From a virus: DNA of 39,972 nt. The stretch's first letter is position 1, and every line of letters begins with the position of its first letter. The notes below the pieces were generated by a model that saw nothing but the letters and a program-made list of their open reading frames with translations, searched no databases and was not told the origin of the DNA. The position numbers and the translations under genes were made by a program. The stretch covers positions 1 through 39,972 of the IMG/VR virus record IMGVR_UViG_3300005537_000041. One strand, written 5' to 3'. Positions 5,757 to 12,336 of this stretch are shown in pieces.

Positions 5757-5781
5757 GGCCCCGAGCAGGGGCCATTTTATT
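5757..5781 (+). terminator. tR1-like terminator between cro and cII
   Basis: A perfect six-base-pair hairpin GGCCCC / GGGGCC (5757-5762 and 5768-5773) with a GAGCA loop is followed by ATTTTATT. It lies between the cro-like and cII-like genes, exactly where lambda has tR1, so it may meter transcription into the replication genes. Confidence 0.75.
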
Positions 5782-5794
5782 GCGGTCGATTTTC

Positions 5795-6106
5795 ATGACG
5801 GCAGACGTTACCGACTTCCCCGCGCCCGAGTCACGCCCAAAGAGGGGCGCGCTTCGGGAACGCTTCGAGGAAATGAAGGACGCTGCGCTGGATGCGGCGA
5901 TGGGAAAGGGCGAGTCTTGGGCCAAGAAAGTCGGCTACGGAACCTCGGGGATCCTGCTTGATGACGTGCCGCGGCTAATCGACGTGCTGGGCCTCAAGTT
6001 GGTGGACAAGTCCAAGGTTTGCGTCGATCGCAACGTGTACGAGGCCTACAAGACATTGGCCGGCACGGCGATTACCGAGCCGCGGAAGCTCGATTGGGAC
6101 GAATGA
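5795..6106 (+). CDS. cII-like transcription activator
   Basis: ATG at 5795-5797. The 103-aa product has the CII-type pattern in its second half: SWAKKVGYGTSGILLDDVPRL, then GLKLVDKSKVCVDRNVYEAYKTLA, close to phage CII proteins that bind as tetramers and turn on the repressor. The N-terminal 40 residues are an acidic/basic helical extension not present in lambda CII. No clear ribosome-binding site precedes the ATG. It lies behind the tR1-like terminator and overlaps the next gene (ATGA). Confidence 0.75.
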   Translation: MTADVTDFPAPESRPKRGALRERFEEMKDAALDAAMGKGESWAKKVGYGTSGILLDDVPRLIDVLGLKLVDKSKVCVDRNVYEAYKTLAGTAITEPRKLDWDE

Positions 6107-6429
6107 GCGAACAGCTCTCCATCGACTGGACAGCCCAGCGAGACGAGGGAATCGCTCGAGCCCGCCGGCACGCTGAAAACGTTGATCCAGATTGGTCTTC
6201 AGTCGCCTACGCAATGCTTTGCGAGTTCTGCCAAGCCCGGAAGGGCTGCTACTTCACATCCGAAGATGTAAGGCGCTGGTGCCAGCTTCGGGGCTTCGAG
6301 ACTCCGGTTCCCAAGGCCTGGGGTGGAGTCTTCCTCAAGGCCTCGCGTTGCAAGCTCATTGTTCGACGTGGAACCGCGATCGCCAAGCAGCGGCATGGAT
6401 CCCCATGTCCTGAATGGGAGGTCGCATGA
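6103..6429 (+). CDS. Hypothetical early protein, 108 aa
   Basis: ATG overlaps the stop of the cII-like gene. The central part reads YFTSEDVRRWC and ends in PVPKAWGGVFLKASR, a pattern found in small phage proteins of replication regions that look like winged-helix domains (an FTxEDVR helix followed by an AWG turn). Function is unknown; a role in replication or its control is inferred from place only. Confidence 0.65.
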   Translation: MSEQLSIDWTAQRDEGIARARRHAENVDPDWSSVAYAMLCEFCQARKGCYFTSEDVRRWCQLRGFETPVPKAWGGVFLKASRCKLIVRRGTAIAKQRHGSPCPEWEVA

Positions 6430-6644
6430 TGAAGCCCAGCGAGTACCTGCGTACTCGAGCGCGCTGCATCTTCGAAGGCGATTGGCTCATTGCCCAGGGG
6501 CCGCTCCGAAAGGATTGGTTTCCCTTCGTCGCCCTCACGATGCCCGACTTCGAGGAGCGCTACGACCCCTCCGCGGGCGAGATTGAGGGCCATGTCTTGA
6601 GGCTTTGCCTTGCCGCGGCGATCGCGGAAGGGGAGGGCCAATGA
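6426..6644 (+). CDS. Hypothetical 72-aa protein
   Basis: Two adjacent ATG codons at 6426 and 6429 overlap the previous stop. The product contains RARCIFEGDWLIAQGPLRKDWFPFVAL and an acidic middle, with no known domain. Its end overlaps the start of the following gene in ATGA form, so translation is coupled along this early cluster. Confidence 0.6.
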   Translation: MMKPSEYLRTRARCIFEGDWLIAQGPLRKDWFPFVALTMPDFEERYDPSAGEIEGHVLRLCLAAAIAEGEGQ

Positions 6645-6850
6645 TTTTGCGCTTCGGTAGCCACGAGTTTGCAATTCCCCTTGATACCACTTTCGCGCCG
6701 AAGGCAGTCCAAGTCTGTCGGACGGACGCTAGTTCGGGTGTAGGGAATCGCTGTCGGATGCGGCAATCGCACGCTAGAAAGCTACGCGAAGCGAAGAGGC
6801 ATTTGTGGAAGCACAGCATTCCAACATGGAGCAAGTGGAAGGGCTGCTAG
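6641..6850 (+). CDS. Hypothetical basic 69-aa protein
   Basis: ATG at 6641-6643 overlaps the previous stop. The first half looks beta-rich (ILRFGSHEFAIPLD) and the second half is strongly basic (RKLREAKRHLWKHS). No family is recognised. The reading frame and overlap support a gene, but composition is unusual, so confidence is moderate. Confidence 0.5.
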   Translation: MILRFGSHEFAIPLDTTFAPKAVQVCRTDASSGVGNRCRMRQSHARKLREAKRHLWKHSIPTWSKWKGC

Positions 6851-6880
6851 ATAAGGCGTGTCTAGCCTAGCGAGGACTGG

Positions 6881-7531
6881 ATGGGATACCGCTACACGAA
6901 ACTGTTCGAGCAGATTCTTGAGTCAACAATTTGGTGTGAAGTCGATTCCACCCGCGTGGTGTGGATCACCATGCTTGCGATGGCGAGTCGGGACGGGGAA
7001 GTGCTCGCCAGCATCCCCGGCCTTGCGAAGCGCGCGAATGTCACCCTTGAGCAGTGCCAGGTTGCGCTAGAGCGGTTCCAGCAGCCCGACAAATTCAGCC
7101 GCACGCCCGACCATGAGGGCAGGCGTATCGCGGCCATTGATGGCGGCTGGAAGCTCCTGAATCACGCCAAATACAGGGATCTCTTGGACTCCGAAGCCGA
7201 GCGCGAGCGAAAGCGCAAGTGGTGGAATGAAAACCGCGGAAAGAAGAAGTTATCCACAGAAAAACTAGACGGCACTAGCGCGAACTCGACGCCACTAGTG
7301 AAACTAGCAGAAGCATCTACAACTACAACTACACCTACAGGTAGTGCTTTACCCCTCCCCCCTGTGGATAAGTTTTCCAAAAGCAAAGTCCCCAAGGGCT
7401 GGTACGCCAGCGACGAAGGGATCATGCAGGCCGGAAGGGCATTGGGAATGGAGGCAAAGCGAGGTGAGACGATGCCTTCCTACAAAGCGCGCATTGAAGC
7501 TCACATAAACGCTGCCGGAATAGCTGCATGA
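6881..7531 (+). CDS. O-like replication initiation protein carrying the origin
   Basis: ATG at 6881 follows GAGGAC. The first ~100 residues have a winged-helix pattern of phage replication proteins: YTKLFEQILESTIW, TRVVWITMLAMAS, then SIPGLAKRANVTLEQCQVAL and GGWKLLNHAKYRD. A basic linker (ERERKRKWWNENRGKKK) and a Ser/Thr/Pro-rich disordered middle follow; this middle is encoded by the iteron/DnaA-box DNA. The C-terminal part (KGWYASDEGIMQAGRALG) may contact a helicase or loader. The layout matches lambda O, whose gene also holds the origin. Coupled to the next gene by ATGA. Confidence 0.75.
   Translation: MGYRYTKLFEQILESTIWCEVDSTRVVWITMLAMASRDGEVLASIPGLAKRANVTLEQCQVALERFQQPDKFSRTPDHEGRRIAAIDGGWKLLNHAKYRDLLDSEAERERKRKWWNENRGKKKLSTEKLDGTSANSTPLVKLAEASTTTTTPTGSALPLPPVDKFSKSKVPKGWYASDEGIMQAGRALGMEAKRGETMPSYKARIEAHINAAGIAA
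7250..7371. other. Candidate replication origin (DnaA boxes and iterons)
   Basis: Perfect DnaA boxes TTATCCACA (7250-7258) and its inverse TGTGGATAA (7363-7371) bracket a tandem array of ACTAG words at 7264, 7274, 7294 and 7303, with a degenerate ACTCG at 7284. The period is therefore 10, 10, 10 and 9 bases, one helical turn. Next comes a CTACAA-type 6-bp repeat (about 7316-7342). Everything lies inside the O-like gene, as in lambda. Confidence 0.75.
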
Positions 7532-7779
7532 GCGCGCGCATAGAGAAACGACGAATTGAAGTGCCAATCGAGAGGGGCATACCGATTCCGCCTCTAGCCA
7601 AGAAGGCTAGAAGTTTCTGCCCAATGCGCCTAGCAATGATGAAGATTCAAATAGGCGAATCGATCCTATGCAAGACAGAAGGCAGCTATCAGAGTGCTAC
7701 GCGATCGGCGCAGCGCGTAGGCATCAAGGTGACGGCGCGCAGGGTGGAGGAGGGATGGCGGCTTTGGCGTATTGCCTGA
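7528..7779 (+). CDS. Hypothetical protein, tandem paralogue 1 (83 aa)
   Basis: ATG overlaps the stop of the replication gene. The last 55 residues align without gaps to the next gene: shared IGES/VGES, a Cys, a central Ala-rich helix, GIK, and a C-terminal VEEGWRLWRIA versus VEDGWRVMRVA (20 of 55 identical by eye). The N-terminal 28 residues are basic and Pro-rich (ERGIPIPPL). The pattern GES...R...A...GWR.WR is seen in small phage proteins of unknown function. Confidence 0.65.
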   Translation: MSARIEKRRIEVPIERGIPIPPLAKKARSFCPMRLAMMKIQIGESILCKTEGSYQSATRSAQRVGIKVTARRVEEGWRLWRIA

Positions 7780-7808
7780 CGCTCATAGGCCCCATCGAAA
7801 GGATCGAA

Positions 7809-7988
7809 ATGCCAGGAAGGCCCTTTAGCTATCTCGGAAAGAAAATCAGGGAGCTCCAAGTCGGAGAGTCATTTGTCTGCATGGCCGAGGACGTGAAAGA
7901 GGCCGCTCGAGCTGCAGCCAGGTATGCCGGCATCAAGATCCAGACCCGAAAGGTTGAAGATGGCTGGCGCGTGATGAGGGTGGCATGA
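7809..7988 (+). CDS. Hypothetical protein, tandem paralogue 2 (60 aa)
   Basis: ATG at 7809-7811 with AAAGGA upstream; an upstream ATG at 7755 in frame is also possible and would add 18 residues, including a PIER element that resembles the first copy. It contains QVGESFVC, an Ala-rich helix (KEAARAAARYAGIK) and a C-terminal GWRVMRVA. It is a divergent duplicate of the gene just before it and overlaps the DUF1064 gene (ATGA). Confidence 0.6.
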   Translation: MPGRPFSYLGKKIRELQVGESFVCMAEDVKEAARAAARYAGIKIQTRKVEDGWRVMRVA

Positions 7989-8353
7989 ACGCCGTCCTGG
8001 GCCGAGTAGTCGCAGGCTATGCCGGCGCGCGAAAGGCGAACAAGTACAAAGCCAAGCCCGTTGAAATCGACGGCATCCGCTTTCCCTCCATCAAACAAGG
8101 GAAGCGCTACAAGGCGTTAAAGCTCCTGCAGGCCGAGGGAAGGATCAGAAACCTCCGCCTCGAGGTGCCCTATGCCGTCAAGATAAACGGGGCTACGGTC
8201 TGCGTATACCGCGCCGACTTCGTTTATGACGAGTACGCCCACGGCTCGTGGGCGGAGGTTGTCGAGGACGTGAAGGGCATGAAAACGCCCGTATACAACC
8301 TCAAGAAACGCCTCATGAAGGCCTGCAACGGCATCGAGATTCGGGAGAGTTGA
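7985..8353 (+). CDS. DUF1064-family protein, putative PD-(D/E)XK endonuclease
   Basis: The 122-aa product starts its conserved part with KYKAKPVEIDGIRFPS, followed by GKRYKALKLLQAEG and EVPYAV. The nuclease-like core is YRADFVYDE and VVEDVKGM, giving an Asp, then Asp-x-Lys, as in PD-(D/E)XK enzymes; the C-terminus YNLKKRLM matches DUF1064. These small phage proteins occur where Holliday-junction resolvases are expected. Resolvase activity is inference. It overlaps the next gene by one base (TGATG). Confidence 0.75.
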   Translation: MNAVLGRVVAGYAGARKANKYKAKPVEIDGIRFPSIKQGKRYKALKLLQAEGRIRNLRLEVPYAVKINGATVCVYRADFVYDEYAHGSWAEVVEDVKGMKTPVYNLKKRLMKACNGIEIRES

Positions 8354-8658
8354 TGGGCGCTCCTCTTGGAAACCAGAATGCCGCTAAGGGCAAGCAATGG
8401 GCCGCCGCGATCGAGCGCGCCTTGGAGAGAATCGCGTCCGGTAAAGAGCGCCCCACGGACGTGAGCAAGAAGATGGCCGGCGTGGACATGGCAGCCGACG
8501 CCTTTGTGCGGAAAATGTTCCAAGATGCGGACTTAGGTTATTTCAAGGAACTGGGCGATAGATTGGACGGAAAGCCCCACCAGACTATCGCCGCCGAGGT
8601 GGACACGAACGTCACGGTCGAAGTGGTGAGATTTGGCACGGGTAAGACTGCCAAATAA
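8353..8658 (+). CDS. Putative terminase small subunit
   Basis: The 101-aa product begins MGAPLGNQNAAKGKQW, a start common in small phage proteins encoded just before the large terminase. It then has helical DNA-binding-like segments (AIERALERIASGK) and the conserved ELGDRLDGKPHQ turn before a beta-strand tail (TNVTVEVVRF). Small terminases recognise pac or cos DNA and present it to the large subunit. The call depends mainly on place and on this recurrent signature. Confidence 0.65.
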   Translation: MGAPLGNQNAAKGKQWAAAIERALERIASGKERPTDVSKKMAGVDMAADAFVRKMFQDADLGYFKELGDRLDGKPHQTIAAEVDTNVTVEVVRFGTGKTAK

Positions 8659-10057
8659 CTGGCGACCGCGGGACTACCAGCTACCCGCTTGGACGTACCT
8701 CGAGAACGGTGGGCGACACGCTGAGCTGGTGTGGCATCGCCGGGCTGGCAAGGATGCCATTGGGCTGAACCATGCTGCGTGCAAGGCCCATGAGCGTGTG
8801 GGGAACTACTGGCACATGTTGCCGGAGTACGCCCAGGCTCGTAAGGCTGTGTGGGATGCCGTGAGTCCCAGCACGGGCAAGCGTCTTATCGATGATGCAT
8901 TTCCTCCAGAGCTTCGAGCCTGGACGCGCAATGACGAGATGGCGATCGGCTTCAAGATCGGTTCTACGTGGCAAGTGCTGGGATCCGACCGCTATGACGC
9001 CCTGGTGGGCACAACCCCGGCTGGGATTGTCTACTCGGAATGGGCGCTCGCCGATCCTGCCGTCAGGGCTTACCTCCGACCGATCATCGCGGAGAACAAG
9101 GGCTGGCAGCTATTCATTACGACGCCGCGGGGTAGGAATCATGCTTACACCACGCTCAAGGCTGCAGAGCGGGAAATGCTGGCCGGCGGCGATGCATTCG
9201 CCCAAGTCCTGGATGCGACCGATACAGGGGTTTTCACCGCGGCCCAACTCGATTACGAGCTCAAGGCCTACATCGCCGAGTTTGGCGAGGACTATGGGCG
9301 GGCCAAGTTCGAGCAGGAATATCTCTGCAGCTTCGAGGCCGCCAACCTGGGATCCATCCTAGCCCGCACGCTCGGCATTGCGGAGAAGGAAGGCCGCATC
9401 ACCGACGATGTAGAGTTTGACGAGTTCGGCCAGCCCCTTGAAATCTTCGCAGACATCGGAAGGCGGGACACCGCAACCTGGTGGTTCTGGCAAGCGGCCA
9501 TCGGCGGTTATCGCATCATTGACCATGACTCTGGTTGGGGCATAGACGCCGAGGAATGGTGCTATCGCCTCAAGGAGAGAATCGGGCGCTACATGCTTCA
9601 GGGCCGAAAGTCTCCAATCGGCCGGATTTGGCTGCCCCACGACGCAAGGGCTAAGACCTTCTCCGCCCAACGTTCGGCGGTGGAGATATTCGCCAGCTTC
9701 TTCGGCTCCGACCATGTAGCAATCACCCCCAACAGCTCCAAGGCCGACAGGATCAACGCCGCTCGAGTCCTTACCTCTCGCGTTCGCTTTCACGCCACCA
9801 AGTGCGAGCAGGGCCTAAATGGCCTTCGCGCTTGGTCATTCGAATACGACGAGGAGAAAAAGACCTTCAGTTCCGAGCCGCTGCACGATTGGGCATCCCA
9901 CGATGGCGATGGCTACAGCTATGGGTGCCTAGTGATGAAGCAGGCCGAGCCTCCGCCGCCCAAGGACCCGCCAATTCGAGGCGTTGCAGTCGGAGTTCCA
10001 TCCGTCTCGCTTGAGGAATTGTGGAAGTCCACGAAAGCGCCGCGATCGAGAATCTAA
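8633..10057 (+). CDS. Terminase large subunit (packaging ATPase-nuclease)
   Basis: A TTG start at 8633 is chosen, overlapping the small-subunit gene by 26 bases. The 474-aa product has an Arg-rich Walker A, WHRRAGKD (34-41), a Walker B-like GIVYSEWA with Glu136 (131-138), and the coupling motif FITTPRGRN (161-169). The nuclease domain begins with IFADIGRRDT near 271-280, Asp274 being a likely metal ligand. It drives DNA into the procapsid and cuts it. The motifs place it with phage terminases of the P22/T7-like size class. Confidence 0.93.
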   Translation: MARVRLPNNWRPRDYQLPAWTYLENGGRHAELVWHRRAGKDAIGLNHAACKAHERVGNYWHMLPEYAQARKAVWDAVSPSTGKRLIDDAFPPELRAWTRNDEMAIGFKIGSTWQVLGSDRYDALVGTTPAGIVYSEWALADPAVRAYLRPIIAENKGWQLFITTPRGRNHAYTTLKAAEREMLAGGDAFAQVLDATDTGVFTAAQLDYELKAYIAEFGEDYGRAKFEQEYLCSFEAANLGSILARTLGIAEKEGRITDDVEFDEFGQPLEIFADIGRRDTATWWFWQAAIGGYRIIDHDSGWGIDAEEWCYRLKERIGRYMLQGRKSPIGRIWLPHDARAKTFSAQRSAVEIFASFFGSDHVAITPNSSKADRINAARVLTSRVRFHATKCEQGLNGLRAWSFEYDEEKKTFSSEPLHDWASHDGDGYSYGCLVMKQAEPPPPKDPPIRGVAVGVPSVSLEELWKSTKAPRSRI

Positions 10058-10163
10058 TTCTCTCCACGCGCTTGTGGTTTTTCTCCATGGAATCTACATG
10101 ACTTAGCGGTTAGTGCCGCATATTTTAAGGGCCACCTACTAATCCCTTGTAAAGGATTTGTCC
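10058..10163 (+). other. 106-bp intergenic gap after terminase
   Basis: A break between the terminase and the virion genes in an otherwise packed operon. It holds a weak GCGG / CCGC hairpin (about 10114-10127) followed by ATATTTT and a poor TTGTGG-17-TACATG promoter-like pair. Neither is strong enough to be called. The AAAGGA at 10151-10156 serves the next gene. Confidence 0.35.
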
Positions 10164-10895
10164 GTGGCCATCACCAATCGAACCCTTCCCGCCAAGCAGC
10201 TTCAGAACGTCGCCCAGGCGACTCGATGCGATTCCTACGGCAACCTTCTCACTGAACCGCTGACTCCGTTCCAGCAGGCGTGTGACGAAGGAACGTACTT
10301 CACCGCGGTCAACGCGAGCGACAACACGGCGATCACCGCTTCGATCGCCACGGCCTATTCCGGCACGGCCTCTGCGTTCATCGCGCTGCGCAACAACGAC
10401 AGCAACCCCGATGCGGGTTCAGGCAAACGCATCGTCCTGGACTACATCAAGCTGCTGCTGAAGACCGTTCCCGGCTCGGCGGCAGATTGGCGCGCTGTGA
10501 TTGACGTGGACAACGTGCAAGCCCGCTTCACTTCGGGCGGCACCGTGATCACGCCGGCCAACTCCAACATGCAGGCGACCTCGAACTCGGTTGCCTTGGT
10601 CAATGTGGGAGCGCTTACGACCGTAGCGCTCTCGGCTTCAGGCCGAACGTTGGGCCGCGCGATCCTGCGCTCCGCGATTCCGGTCACGCTGGACACGACC
10701 ATCTTCACATTCGGGGGTGTGGACAAGCCTTCCGGTGGCGGCGTGCTGAACGGAACGGCCGCGCAGATCATCACCATCAACTGCCCGCCGGTCATCCTTG
10801 GCCAGAACGCTTGCATGTGCCTCTCGCTCTTTGGCACGAGCAACGCGGCGACTGCGGCGACGTATCAGGTTGAAATGGGCTGGATCGAGCGCTGA
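10164..10895 (+). CDS. Virion-type protein, 243 aa, unknown
   Basis: GTG at 10164-10166 is seven bases after AAAGGA; a TTG six bases earlier lacks spacing. The product is rich in Ala, Thr, Ser and Gly and predicted mostly beta, with many short strand segments such as ASAFIALRNND and RIVLDYIKLLL. That composition fits a head-decoration, spike or fibre-like protein. It lies between terminase and portal with three other small structural-type genes. No specific family is recognised. Confidence 0.65.
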   Translation: MAITNRTLPAKQLQNVAQATRCDSYGNLLTEPLTPFQQACDEGTYFTAVNASDNTAITASIATAYSGTASAFIALRNNDSNPDAGSGKRIVLDYIKLLLKTVPGSAADWRAVIDVDNVQARFTSGGTVITPANSNMQATSNSVALVNVGALTTVALSASGRTLGRAILRSAIPVTLDTTIFTFGGVDKPSGGGVLNGTAAQIITINCPPVILGQNACMCLSLFGTSNAATAATYQVEMGWIER

Positions 10896-11227
10896 TGGCC
10901 GGCCTGAATGAAACGGCGGTCACAACCCCGCGGGCGTTCTCGCTTATCAGTGTGTCGCCCTCGGTGGTTTCCTACCCGCTGGCAGGGCCAACGGGTGGGA
11001 ATGCGGGCGATAGGCTCCAACGCCTGGTGTTCAACGTCCAGAACCCCAACAACGCTTCCATCCTCCTCTTTGATGGTGGGGAAGAATACGAGGCAATCCT
11101 ACCGGGGCCGAACATTCCTGTTGGCCCCATGCAGATCGAGCTCGGCGTGTATTCGATGCTCGGAGGTTGGTCGGTGATGGCCGGGGGCGGGATCCTCTCC
11201 TGCCTTGCGATCGGGAGCTTCAGCTAA
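10895..11227 (+). CDS. Virion-type protein, 110 aa, unknown
   Basis: ATG overlaps the previous stop (TGATG). The protein has a beta-strand pattern with Gly/Pro turns (SPSVVSYPLAGPTGGNAGDR, LVFNVQNPNNASILLFDGG) and ends in a hydrophobic glycine-rich strand pair. Probably a small capsid- or tail-associated protein. The call of virion part comes from context and composition. Confidence 0.6.
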   Translation: MAGLNETAVTTPRAFSLISVSPSVVSYPLAGPTGGNAGDRLQRLVFNVQNPNNASILLFDGGEEYEAILPGPNIPVGPMQIELGVYSMLGGWSVMAGGGILSCLAIGSFS

Positions 11228-11526
11228 TGCCCAATCTCAATACGGCGGGATTGAGGAGCCTGGGGCAGCAGCAGATCGCATCGTTTTCTACGGCAAAAGG
11301 GTGGACAGTTCCTTCGGGGACCACTCTCGCTCTCGTCACCGCGGAAACGAATGCCGTGCGCTGGCGAGACGATGGGACCGCTCCAACAGCATCAGTGGGC
11401 TATCCCCTCGCGGTCGGATCGGAACTCGCCTATGACGTAGTGGTGGGATCGCCGGGGTGGGAGCAAATGCTTTTCATCCCGCAAACGGGCTCGGCAACGC
11501 TGGACATCACCTACTACGGGCCGTAG
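11227..11526 (+). CDS. Virion-type protein, 99 aa, unknown
   Basis: ATG at 11227-11229 overlaps the previous stop. Features are VPSGTTLALVTAETNAVRWR, DDGTAPTASVGYPL and a C-terminal MLFIPQTGSATLDITYY, a jelly-roll-like pattern that recurs in small phage virion proteins. It is a plausible decoration or spike-base protein. No named family is claimed. Confidence 0.65.
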   Translation: MPNLNTAGLRSLGQQQIASFSTAKGWTVPSGTTLALVTAETNAVRWRDDGTAPTASVGYPLAVGSELAYDVVVGSPGWEQMLFIPQTGSATLDITYYGP

Positions 11527-12309
11527 ATGCCGAAGACCTCCGGCACCAACTACAACCCGGCCAGTGTTGCCATTACCGGAGGAACGATCTCCAACGTCAC
11601 GTTGGGCGGATCGACCAATGCCGAGGTCATCGTTGCGAAGTGGGCGATTCCGTTTGTCGTCGCCCCAACTGGAACGATGGCGAACAACGGCGCCATCACT
11701 CTCGGCACCGCGCTTGATACCACCTACAGCGACGGTATCTGGCTCTATCTTCCCGCGGGCGCCGTTGCCGCAGGGGTTCCCGCAGCCGCTGGGTGGTTGT
11801 GGTGTGTCATGTCCTCCTCGACGGTCGGGGCGGTCTACAACTCGACGTATACGAGCGGGACGCCGACCGCTGGAACCACGACCGCATTCAGCACGACGGG
11901 ACCGGGCGCTTATACGGGCGTCACGACACAGATTTCCGGGCCGACCATCACGATTCCGGGCGGCACGTTTGGCGCCAACGGCCAACTTCGCATCGTGAAT
12001 CACCTTGCGGCGACGAATAACGCCGATACGAAGATCATCGGAGTCGTCTATAACGCGACGGACTTTGATACCAACACGTTCGCCAGTGTCGCTCTCGGGC
12101 GGCATGAAACCTTCATCATGAACCGGGGCGCCACGGGCAACCAAGAGGGTTACACGCAGCAGTTCGCTAGCGGCAGCATCGTTACCTCGGCTTTTACGGC
12201 TGGGGCGGTTGATTCGACGGCCTCACAAACACTCACGATCAAGTACACCCGCGGCACGGCGACGGACAAGCTCACCCATATGTCCGGCGCGATCTACGCC
12301 ATCCAATGA
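11527..12309 (+). CDS. Tail-spike/fibre-like protein, 260 aa
   Basis: The frame starts directly after the previous stop. The N-terminal third has ITGGTISNVTLGGS, a repeat-type strand pattern of phage fibres. The middle reads YSDGIWLYLPAGAVAAGVPAAAGWLWC, followed by a Thr/Gly-rich region and NGQLRIVNHLAATNNADTK, which resembles C-terminal beta-domains of phage fibre or decoration proteins. It has no tape-measure or enzymatic motif. Likely an exposed virion protein; receptor binding is inference. Confidence 0.65.
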   Translation: MPKTSGTNYNPASVAITGGTISNVTLGGSTNAEVIVAKWAIPFVVAPTGTMANNGAITLGTALDTTYSDGIWLYLPAGAVAAGVPAAAGWLWCVMSSSTVGAVYNSTYTSGTPTAGTTTAFSTTGPGAYTGVTTQISGPTITIPGGTFGANGQLRIVNHLAATNNADTKIIGVVYNATDFDTNTFASVALGRHETFIMNRGATGNQEGYTQQFASGSIVTSAFTAGAVDSTASQTLTIKYTRGTATDKLTHMSGAIYAIQ

Positions 12310-12336
12310 ACTGCGCATTAGAAATGACAACGACCC

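Noticed and set aside
5506-5800. CII binding site (TTGC-N6-TTGC) for a repressor-establishment promoter
   Set aside because: Only an imperfect GCAA-N6-GCGC arrangement was found near 5560, not enough to claim.
7316-7342. DnaA-trio type unwinding element
   Set aside because: The CTACAA-type repeat has TAG on the other strand every six bases rather than every three, so the trio pattern is not met.
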